Assembly: GCA_029549845.1 (NCBI GenBank)
Contig: JAKPIL010000136.1
Span: 1 to 7,101 of the forward strand
Direction: 5' to 3'
Length of the DNA: 7,101 nucleotides
Origin: a bacterium
GTDB lineage: Bacteria > Patescibacteriota > Saccharimonadia > Saccharimonadales > UBA4665
Positions 1 through 5,304 of this stretch are shown one piece after another; the first letter of the stretch is position 1; each line of letters starts with the position of its first letter. Under the pieces are notes generated by a model. That model had not been told where the DNA came from. It made no database searches and saw only the letters and a list, made by a program, of their open reading frames with translations. The position numbers and the translations under genes were made by a program.

Positions 1-756
1 GAGTACTTCGTTTGCCCTGTCACTTCGCTGGTCTTCTCCCATCTGGCTTCCAGGAAGAGACGTGCCCGCTCCGGGTATCGCGTTAGCATCAGGATTTTGC
101 TCTGAGGCAGTTTGCTGGGGGGTGTCTACGGTAGCTTCCGCATCTTGAGGTATTGCGGTAGCATCAGGATTTTGCTCTGGGCTGGTTTGTTGGGGAATGT
201 CCGCAGTAACTTCTGCGGCTTGATCGCTGGAAGTATCTGACGAAGTCTCGGTAGCTACCGTCACTGGGGTAGCTGTCGTTGCGGTAGTGTTTTCTGGTGG
301 ATCTACTGCAACAGGAGTGGGGGCGGGCGCTGCTACTGCTGGAGTCTCAGTTGTCGTAGTTGTGCCGCCAGGCAGCTTGATAACCTTTCCGGCATATATT
401 TTATTTGGGTCACTTATGCCATTCAAATCTTGCAGAACGCTTACGGTTGTGTCGTATCTATTCGCGATCGCACCGAGTGTGTCGCCAGACTTTATAGTGT
501 AGGTACCTCCAGCAGAGGTTGTTGTACTAGTTGATGTTGAGGTTCCGCCTCCGCTGGTCGTTCCGCCACTCGTACTGGTTGGCGTAAAGCCTACGCTTCC
601 ATAGGATGTGGTTGATGTGGACGGTGCGGTTACAGTGGGCTCAACTGTGGGTGTTGGAGTAAGTCTAGGAACTGGATCGGGAGCAGAAGTGGGGATTAGT
701 TGGGGCAAACCACCATAACTTGGAAGTGCATTACCTGTGTCATTAAGGTCGAGCAT
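1..756 (-). CDS. LysM-domain protein, Thr/Ser/Pro-rich, 3' end outside window
   Basis: The minus strand is open from ATG 756 to the window edge, giving 252 codons without a stop. The start is supported by AAAGGAG five bases upstream, and an in-frame TGA at 795-793 rules out a longer form with another ATG. In order: a 12-residue head (MLDLNDTGNALP), a Pro/Thr/Ser/Gly linker (about 13-84), one LysM domain (about 85-129, starting TYTIKSGDTLGAIANRY and ending KIYAGKVIKLP), an Ala/Pro/Thr linker, then two copies of a 25-residue acidic repeat (about 178-227) and a polar tail. LysM domains bind N-acetylglucosamine in peptidoglycan or chitin, so a cell-envelope role is likely. The visible N-terminus has no hydrophobic signal peptide or membrane segment, which is odd for a wall binder. 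An anchor could lie in the missing C-terminal part, or another export route may be used. The catalytic or effector domain, if any, is not in view. Confidence 0.85.
   Translation of the reverse strand, partial: MLDLNDTGNALPSYGGLPQLIPTSAPDPVPRLTPTPTVEPTVTAPSTSTTSYGSVGFTPTSTSGGTTSGGGTSTSTSTTTSAGGTYTIKSGDTLGAIANRYDTTVSVLQDLNGISDPNKIYAGKVIKLPGGTTTTTETPAVAAPAPTPVAVDPPENTTATTATPVTVATETSSDTSSDQAAEVTADIPQQTSPEQNPDATAIPQDAEATVDTPQQTASEQNPDANAIPGAGTSLPGSQMGEDQRSDRANEVL
76..225 (-). repeat. Two tandem 75-bp repeats within the LysM gene
   Basis: Bases 76-150 and 151-225 align without gaps. I count 57 of 75 matches, highest across the GCATCAGGATTTTGCTCTG core present in both copies. In protein terms the copies share PQQT(S/A)xEQNPDA(T/N)AI and an acidic Ala/Val/Asp half. 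The period is a multiple of three, so copy number can change without a frameshift. It lies in the low-complexity linker after the LysM domain and probably acts as a spacer. Confidence 0.85.
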
Positions 757-823
757 AGTATCTCCTTTTTTGTCATGAAGCGTTTGAGCGCATCAATTAT
801 TTATAATAGCGTTACCAAGCATA

Positions 824-853
824 AGCATATACCTTATATCGCTGGGTTGTCAA
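824..853 (-). promoter_or_regulatory. Putative promoter of the LysM gene
   Basis: On the minus strand there is a perfect TTGACA (853-848), an 18-bp spacer, and TATGCT (829-824), which matches four of six positions of the -10 consensus. The TATGCT hexamer is repeated immediately downstream. The predicted 5' leader is about 60 nt and ends with the AAAGGAG ribosome site of the LysM gene. The promoter sits between the glycosidase stop and the LysM start, so the two genes can be transcribed separately although they point the same way. Confidence 0.45.
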
Positions 854-882
854 TTGATGGATACGCGCTTTATGTTTTTATA

Positions 883-2280
883 TTACTTCTGCTTGAGTAG
901 GTCCAGCACCAGAGCGGCGGTCCAGGAGAAATTGCGGGCGCCAAGTGGTTCGCCGGTTACTGGGTCAAAGTACTCGCTGAACCCGCTATGGCGCACCATA
1001 TCTAATGTGGTTGCGGCGAGCGCATCGGCGTGGTCTTTGTAGCCAGCCCGGCGCAGCCCATCTATAATCAGCCAATTTGTGTTGACCCAGGTTGGCCCCT
1101 GCCAGTATAGGTCAGGGTTAAAAAGTGGGCTATCGAGCGGTACGCTTGGCACCGGAAAGGCTGACCCAAAGGTATGGTCGTTTTCGAGCTGTCTCACCAG
1201 GTGCGCAGCGTGTTCCTTGCTGATGACTCCAGCGTACAGCGGCATGAGCGCTGCAATGCTGGACTGTTTTAGCAAACGGTGCGTAATAAAATCGCGTGAC
1301 CAAAAAGTGCGGCTATAAGGGTCGTAGAGCTGCATAAGAGCTTGTTCAGCCTTTTCCATGCGCTCGGTTAGCTCGTCGGGCAGTTCGAAGCGGATGGTTT
1401 TAGCCATTTCTTGCAAGCGTGTATTGGCACGTATAAGGATGCAGTTGTAGGTGAGATCCTCTATGCTAAACAGCCCGTGGTCGAGGATTCTGAGGCTGTC
1501 GTAGGCCTTACGGCGCAGGCGACGCTGTGCATCAAAGAAGCTCAGTGTCTCGAGTGTTGAAATGCGCTGCTCCGGAGGGATGTAATGCCGGTCGCGCCTA
1601 AAAAATCCTATGATGGTGTCAAGGTGCGCCCACCGAACAAACCGTATCCAGGTGGGCATACTGTGTTCGTGAAGCACGGTTGTCCAGGGAGGGCTGTTAT
1701 CGAGCCCCGTCTCCCACGGGTGGAGTAGGAGCACCAGGCCTTCGCCGTGTGGGTCGCGCTCACGGTAGAGCCACTGGTGGTAAGCAACAATGTGCGGAAG
1801 CATTAGTTTGTACCAGCTGCGCCGTTCTGGAAGGTTCAGTTTTTGGCCAACCTGCCACACTGCCTCAGCGAGCATGGGTGGCTGCGTTATGCCACTCGTA
1901 GCGATGCCGTCGGGTGAGTAGGGGCTGACCCAACTTCGCCAGAAGTCGCGGTCGCGCCGGTATTCGGGCGCGGGGTTGAAGATCATATTGGGAATCATGC
2001 CGTTGCTCCATTGGCCTTTGACCAAGCTCAGTAGCTCGGTCTGCGCACGGTCTACGTCTATATGGCGCAGACCAATGGCCACAAAGCAGCTGTCCCACAG
2101 CCACTGATGCGGATAGAGGTTTTCGGCTGGGATGGTGTAATCACCTCTGTCGTTTGCACCTAGGATTTGTTTTGCCTGTTCGTCGAGTGGCAACGTGACA
2201 TCCGACTCAACCTCCTTGAGTTGTGCCTCGCTCAGCACTTCCTCGGCCTCCAGCCTATCGCTATCAAGATTCTCGCTCAT
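883..2280 (-). CDS. GH63-family glycosidase, mannosylglycerate/glucosylglycerate hydrolase-like
   Basis: A 465-residue protein, close to the size of single-domain bacterial GH63 hydrolases. This group hydrolyses glycosidic bonds by inversion in an (alpha/alpha)6 barrel; characterised members act on mannosylglycerate and glucosylglycerate. Visible motifs, numbered from the chosen start, are HQWLWDSCF with D63 (substrate-site Asp in relatives), HPWETGLDNSP with D194 (expected general acid), YWQGPTWVNTNW (392-403), SEYFDP with E436 (expected base), and RNFSWTAAL (449-457). There is no signal peptide or membrane segment, so it is probably cytosolic, and the first 35 residues are acidic and non-conserved. 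Two ATGs are possible. ATG 2298 adds six residues but has no Shine-Dalgarno. ATG 2280 lies six bases after a TATACT box, as in yajQ here, so I chose it as a likely leaderless start. The exact substrate cannot be read from the sequence, and other alpha-glycosides are possible. Confidence 0.85.
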   Translation of the reverse strand: MSENLDSDRLEAEEVLSEAQLKEVESDVTLPLDEQAKQILGANDRGDYTIPAENLYPHQWLWDSCFVAIGLRHIDVDRAQTELLSLVKGQWSNGMIPNMIFNPAPEYRRDRDFWRSWVSPYSPDGIATSGITQPPMLAEAVWQVGQKLNLPERRSWYKLMLPHIVAYHQWLYRERDPHGEGLVLLLHPWETGLDNSPPWTTVLHEHSMPTWIRFVRWAHLDTIIGFFRRDRHYIPPEQRISTLETLSFFDAQRRLRRKAYDSLRILDHGLFSIEDLTYNCILIRANTRLQEMAKTIRFELPDELTERMEKAEQALMQLYDPYSRTFWSRDFITHRLLKQSSIAALMPLYAGVISKEHAAHLVRQLENDHTFGSAFPVPSVPLDSPLFNPDLYWQGPTWVNTNWLIIDGLRRAGYKDHADALAATTLDMVRHSGFSEYFDPVTGEPLGARNFSWTAALVLDLLKQK

Positions 2281-2286
2281 GGTTTC

Positions 2287-2292
2287 AGTATA
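2287..2292 (-). promoter_or_regulatory. Putative -10 box of the glycosidase gene, leaderless spacing
   Basis: The minus strand reads TATACT at 2292-2287, then six bases (GAAACC), then ATG 2280. With the usual 6-7 nt from -10 to transcription start, the mRNA would begin at or beside the start codon. I see no good -35 hexamer at 16-18 bp spacing. If translation instead starts at ATG 2298, this box lies inside the coding region and would be coincidental. Confidence 0.35.
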
Positions 2293-2311
2293 CGACATTA
2301 CACCGTTTCAT

Positions 2312-2329
2312 ACCGCACCCAACCGCACC
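2312..2329. repeat. Paired ACCGCACC motif upstream of the glycosidase gene
   Basis: ACCGCACC occurs at 2312-2319 and again at 2322-2329, ten bases apart, about one helical turn. On the minus strand the pair covers the place where a -35 hexamer for the 2292-2287 box would be expected, and no good hexamer is present there. This arrangement suits an activator site, but that is inference from spacing alone. Confidence 0.3.
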
Positions 2330-2475
2330 AATATACTACTCCAAGTTCCACCCCTGTAATGCAACTTTTCCTCTCTGTAAAGGGTTCATCCTTTCAGAAA
2401 TAAAACCCCATAAGAAAAGGAGATGCTTCTTTCATGTTATCGAAGCTATTTCAAAGAGGATTCGGAGTGATCTCC

Positions 2476-2504
2476 TTGACAAAGATTAGATATTTTGATA
2501 TACT
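2476..2504 (+). promoter_or_regulatory. Near-consensus sigma70-type promoter of the AAA ATPase gene
   Basis: TTGACA (2476-2481), a 17-bp spacer, and TATACT (2499-2504; five of six consensus positions). Transcription should start near 2511, giving a leader of about 19 nt that contains AAGGA (2516-2520) nine bases before ATG 2530. This is the strongest promoter in the window. It implies steady, fairly high expression without need for an activator. Confidence 0.8.
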
Positions 2505-2529
2505 ATGCAAGTTTTAAGGATGAAATGCA

Positions 2530-3726
2530 ATGCCCACATTTGAAGAAGACCCAAGATCAGACGACCAGCAACCCTCCATTGATATAAAGGGTGAGTTGTC
2601 TTCTGGTGGTCGTATCCGCAAAGAGCCCGACGTAACCCCCCCCGAGTCTGACGCCCCAGGCATGGACCCTCTCTCTGACTCATCGACTAGTGATGGTTCC
2701 AAACAGGCTTACACCGCCGTGTATTCAGCAGGAAATAGTGACCCCACCCGGTTTCCTGATATTACATCGTTTGATTGGGCTTATCCTATAATTATTAGAG
2801 GCATCCGAGAACATGGAGCATATCGTGCACAGAATAAACTAAATTACCCTGAAATAACACCTTCAAGCATGGGTGGTGCTATCGGAAGTAAGCCACCAAT
2901 AGCAGAAAAGAAGCCCGAAAAGACCGGCCCTACACTAGACGATATTGGTGGCTATGAGGATGCTAAAGTGAGCGTTCGAAAATTCCTTGCCGCAGCATTA
3001 CACCCCGAAAAGTTTAGGGAGTGGGGGACAAAACCACCGAAAGGCTTGCTCTTGTACGGTCCTCCGGGAACTGGTAAGACAATGTTTGCCAAGGCTATTG
3101 CTACCGAACTGAGTGGCCATTTTGAAGCTATTAGTCCTGCCGACATAAACAGTAAGTGGTTTGGTGAATCAGAGGAACGGATAAAGAAATTATTTGAAGA
3201 TGCCAGGAAGCGTAGCGGTCACACTGTCATCTTTATAGACGAGATTGAATCCATGCTTCCTCAAAGGAATGCTCAGTCCAGTGGTGGTGTGAAAGATAGT
3301 ATTATGACGATGTTCCTACAATACATGGATGGTAAGGACTCACCTGACAATGTAACGATAGTGGGTGCGACTAACCGAATTGACGCTATTGATTCCGCAG
3401 TTCTAAGGCCAGGTCGCTTTGATCGCAAGATTGAAATTGGCTATCCTGACCCAGAAGCAAGGGCCGCCATTCTTGGTATTCACATTGCAGCTAAAGAAAA
3501 GGTGGCTGGTCGCAAACTCTTTGATCTAGATCAAGACAGTCTTGATACATTATTGAGAGGCGCAGGCGCACTTACGGGTGCGCAAATAGCCGAGGTCGTA
3601 CGGCGTACCTGTGAGGCGAAAGCCTATGCAGCCCTTGAAAAAGATGAAACTGGGCTTGTTACAGTCGATGACTTGATAGGCAGTTTCGCTTCGCTCATCG
3701 CCGAGTCCGCTCGTTACGATTCTTAA
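2530..3726 (+). CDS. Stand-alone classic-clade AAA ATPase
   Basis: A 398-residue protein with one AAA module. Residues 1-130 are polar, acidic and Pro/Ser-rich, probably disordered apart from a short aromatic patch around 80-90 (SFDWAYPIIIR). The module has an entry motif (TLDDIGGYEDAK, 135-146), Walker A GPPGTGKT (177-184), pore loop KWFGES (209-214), Walker B VIFIDEIE (233-240), sensor 1 N282, arginine fingers R296 and R299 in RPGRFDR, and a GALTGAQIAEVV sensor-2 helix (346-357). All catalytic residues are intact. The KWFG pore loop resembles the Cdc48/Vps4/katanin type that threads polypeptides. There is no transmembrane segment and no HExxH protease, so it is not FtsH. It probably works as a hexameric unfoldase or remodeller, with the N-terminus choosing the substrate. 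It stands alone between gene-poor flanks and is more AT-rich than hpt or pheS, which hints at separate ancestry. Start chosen by AAGGA and the promoter. Confidence 0.9.
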   Translation: MPTFEEDPRSDDQQPSIDIKGELSSGGRIRKEPDVTPPESDAPGMDPLSDSSTSDGSKQAYTAVYSAGNSDPTRFPDITSFDWAYPIIIRGIREHGAYRAQNKLNYPEITPSSMGGAIGSKPPIAEKKPEKTGPTLDDIGGYEDAKVSVRKFLAAALHPEKFREWGTKPPKGLLLYGPPGTGKTMFAKAIATELSGHFEAISPADINSKWFGESEERIKKLFEDARKRSGHTVIFIDEIESMLPQRNAQSSGGVKDSIMTMFLQYMDGKDSPDNVTIVGATNRIDAIDSAVLRPGRFDRKIEIGYPDPEARAAILGIHIAAKEKVAGRKLFDLDQDSLDTLLRGAGALTGAQIAEVVRRTCEAKAYAALEKDETGLVTVDDLIGSFASLIAESARYDS

Positions 3727-4104
3727 AGAAGTATAGTTTAAGTGGGCGGTAGCTGATATTAGTAAAATCGGTAACCCTCTGATCCTTCGGAGAGTCCAGA
3801 CCTTCCCTTGGTTCTCGGGGACATAGATTTACTGTGCCGCCCCACATGCCACAACTAATTTCTGGAATCATGACATTATTAACGAAGGTGACATAGGGTT
3901 TTTGAGTGCAAATCTATCAGGTGGAAAATATACAGTAGGTAATTAGTGATGTAGCTTGAGCCTACAGACCTTGCTATTGTGCGCCAAAGGTGGTGGATGA
4001 ATGGGCGCGTTAAATGGTTTGAAGACAGTATAGTTAACCAGCAATAGCGAAAGAGTTGCATTTTCGACACAACAATCACTCACGCTTGTGCATGACCTAG
4101 GTGT
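3727..4104. other. Gene-poor intergenic stretch between convergent AAA and yajQ genes
   Basis: These 378 bases separate two genes whose 3' ends face each other. I find no ORF with a ribosome site and recognisable family on either strand. The left part (3742-3845) has nested complementary segments, described separately. The right part is AT-rich and full of stops in the frames I read. No hairpin followed by a T-run is visible, so the terminators of the flanking genes are not identifiable here. Confidence 0.7.
3742..3845. ncRNA. Possible ~105-nt structured RNA element, unidentified
   Basis: GTGGGCGG (3742-3749) pairs with CCGCCCCAC (3837-3845) with one bulged C. Inside this, AGTAAAATC (3761-3769) pairs with GATTTACT (3826-3833) with one bulged A. 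Within the inner loop CTCT/AGAG (3777-3780/3791-3794) and AGACC/GGTTCT (3798-3802/3810-3815, one bulge) can form two further hairpins, giving a junction-like fold. TATAGT at 3732-3737 could place a plus-strand start near 3743, at the base of the outer stem, though no -35 is seen. I could not match it to SRP RNA, 6S, tmRNA, tRNA or RNase P, whose hallmark motifs are absent. It could be an independent RNA, a 3' UTR structure of the AAA mRNA, or chance complementarity. The strand is undecided. Confidence 0.3.
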
Positions 4105-4602
4105 TTACCGGTAATTCGTGAAGCTGATGGGGAAGTCGAGGTCGTCGCGGCCGCGGAGGAGGGTCATGACGGCCTGGAGGTCATCTTTGCTGCCGCTCGT
4201 GACGCGCACGGCCTCACCCTGGATCTGCGGTTTGACCTTGGGGTAGGCATCGCGGATGAGTTTGGTGAGGGTCTTGGCCTTGTCTTGGTCGAGCCCGGCC
4301 TTGAACGGTACCTCTTTGCTGGCCTTTAGGTTCGATTCGACCAGCTCGCGGGAGGTGTCAAGCACCTTCTGGCTTATGCCGCGCCCGCTCAGTTTCTTGC
4401 GCACGATGTCGAGGATGGCGTCTATTTGCCACTCGCCGTTGCCGATAATCTTGAAGCCTTTTTTATCCTCCAGCCAGTCCAGCTCGGCGGGGGTACCCTT
4501 AAAGTCATAGCGGCTGGCGATTTCGCGCAGCGCTTGGTCGAAGACGTTGTTCATCTCGGCCTTGTCGTATTCGCTCACTATATCGAAAGAAAAATTTCCC
4601 AT
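4105..4602 (-). CDS. yajQ: YajQ/UPF0234-family nucleotide-binding protein
   Basis: 165 residues, the usual length for the family (E. coli YajQ is about 163). It opens with the signature SFDIVSEYDKAEMNNVFDQA, has RYDFKGTPAEL near residues 31-41, KFxxxxI-like strand KGFKIIGNGEWQIDAILDIV, the mid-protein KKLSGRGI, and the C-terminal hallmark PQIQGEAVRVTSGSKDDLQA followed by a short LDFPISFTNYR end. Family members have two ferredoxin-like domains; some bind cyclic di-GMP and act as regulators in Xanthomonas and Pseudomonas, while others were reported to bind nucleotides or RNA. The role in this organism is unknown. No Shine-Dalgarno precedes ATG 4602. Instead a TATACT box ends six bases before it, suggesting a leaderless mRNA. 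It is transcribed divergently from hpt, 47 bp away, and convergently with the AAA gene. Confidence 0.95.
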   Translation of the reverse strand: MGNFSFDIVSEYDKAEMNNVFDQALREIASRYDFKGTPAELDWLEDKKGFKIIGNGEWQIDAILDIVRKKLSGRGISQKVLDTSRELVESNLKASKEVPFKAGLDQDKAKTLTKLIRDAYPKVKPQIQGEAVRVTSGSKDDLQAVMTLLRGRDDLDFPISFTNYR

Positions 4603-4606
4603 GCTC

Positions 4607-4637
4607 GTAGTATACTACCCTTATAGGCAAGCGTTAA
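4607..4637 (-). promoter_or_regulatory. yajQ promoter with palindromic -10, leaderless spacing
   Basis: On the minus strand TTAACG (4637-4632; four of six matches to TTGACA), a 17-bp spacer and TATACT (4614-4609) are followed by six bases and ATG 4602. The -10 lies in the perfect palindrome GTAGTATACTAC (4607-4618), so the same bases also read TATACT on the plus strand (4611-4616), facing hpt. No -35 is evident for the plus direction. The plus-strand leader would carry the AGGAGG site of hpt. Confidence 0.55.
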
Positions 4638-4649
4638 GAGGAGGTTTTT

Positions 4650-5249
4650 ATGGCGTCGATTTTAGAAGCTGGGGTACAAGTAGGTGATACGCATATGGCG
4701 GCACGTGAGTTGTTTGGTTCGGCGCAGCTACAGGAACGTATCAGGGTGTTGGCAGACGAGATTGCGGGCGACTACGCCGAACGGGGTAGCGTGCATACCG
4801 TGACGGTGCTGAATGGCTCACTGCATTTTTCTTCGGCCCTGCGGCTCGCGCTCGCTGAAGCGAATGCAGACCTTGGTGCCACTATGACATCCGACACCAT
4901 TCACCTTGCAAGCTACCATGGCACTGGTAGTACCGGCGAAGTGAAGAAAATCAGTGACCTGACCCACTCGGTAGAGGGCAAGCACGTCCTGGTCATAGAA
5001 GACATCATCGATACCGGGAAAACCCTGAGCGTGCTGGTGGCGGAGCTCCTCGCGCAGCGCCCGGCCTCGCTTGCGGTGGCAGCGCTGCTTCGTAAGCCAG
5101 AAAAACTGGCAGTGCCAGCTGAGGAGCTGGGCAAAACCGTCTACGTAGGGTTTGATATTGGCCCCGAGTTCGTCATAGGCTATGGCCTTGACTACGATGG
5201 CCTGTACCGCGACCTTTCGGCTATATACGCTCTGGCTTCAGTCAGCTAG
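4650..5249 (+). CDS. hpt: Hypoxanthine phosphoribosyltransferase (purine salvage)
   Basis: 199 residues. It transfers ribose-5-phosphate from PRPP to hypoxanthine (and often guanine), making IMP or GMP in the cytosol. The defining PRPP loop is VIEDIIDTGKTL (115-126) with the two acidic residues E117-D118. Also present are the pyrophosphate loop LNGS (54-57), the flexible loop ASYHGTGSTGEVK (87-99), K149 in RKPEKL contacting the purine, and GPEFVIGYGLDYDGLYRDL (171-189), the usual C-terminal base-binding segment. Start ATG 4650 has AGGAGG five bases upstream; M16 lacks a ribosome site. The first 15 residues extend slightly beyond the common family start. It diverges from yajQ and is followed after 55 bp by pheS in the same direction, with a separate -10 box for pheS. 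A salvage enzyme fits an organism with limited de novo purine synthesis. Confidence 0.95.
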   Translation: MASILEAGVQVGDTHMAARELFGSAQLQERIRVLADEIAGDYAERGSVHTVTVLNGSLHFSSALRLALAEANADLGATMTSDTIHLASYHGTGSTGEVKKISDLTHSVEGKHVLVIEDIIDTGKTLSVLVAELLAQRPASLAVAALLRKPEKLAVPAEELGKTVYVGFDIGPEFVIGYGLDYDGLYRDLSAIYALASVS

Positions 5250-5290
5250 CTTCAGGGGAAGTTAGGCTTCATTGTTGTCCGCCAAAAATG

Positions 5291-5296
5291 TATACT
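5291..5296 (+). promoter_or_regulatory. Putative -10 box of pheS, near-leaderless
   Basis: TATACT at 5291-5296 is followed by eight bases and ATG 5305. A transcription start 6-8 nt downstream would leave a leader of zero to two bases. The best -35 candidate at 17-bp spacing (TTCATT, 5268-5273) matches only three of six positions. Read-through from hpt is also possible, since no terminator is clear between the genes. Confidence 0.45.
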
Positions 5297-5304
5297 AGTA
5301 GGCA

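Noticed and set aside
76..225. CRISPR-like repeat array
   Set aside because: The two 75-bp units are contiguous without spacers, diverged, and in frame within a coding region, so this is a protein repeat.
287..502. Plus-strand 71-residue ORF rich in Gly, Ala and Val
   Set aside because: It is antisense to the LysM gene, whose minus-strand frame has a recognisable domain and ribosome site.
2434..2517. 27-codon plus-strand ORF (MLSKLFQRG...) with AGGAG eleven bases upstream
   Set aside because: The strong AAA gene promoter (2476-2504) lies inside it, the ribosome-site spacing is long, and the peptide resembles no family. Probably chance.
3742..3845. SRP RNA, RNase P RNA or a known riboswitch
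   Set aside because: The minus strand has a loose similarity to the GAGGAAAGTCCGGGCTCC box of RNase P RNA (12 of 18), but there is no room for the rest. The SRP GGAAGGAAGCAGC loop and glycine/cobalamin riboswitch cores are absent.
3879..4079. 66-residue minus-strand ORF between the AAA gene and yajQ
   Set aside because: No ribosome site, odd composition rich in Leu, His, Ser and Trp, and no recognisable motif. AT-rich intergenic noise.
5249..5267. AGCTTC...GGAAGTT hairpin after hpt as a terminator
   Set aside because: Stem of only about six pairs including a G-U, and no T-run afterwards.
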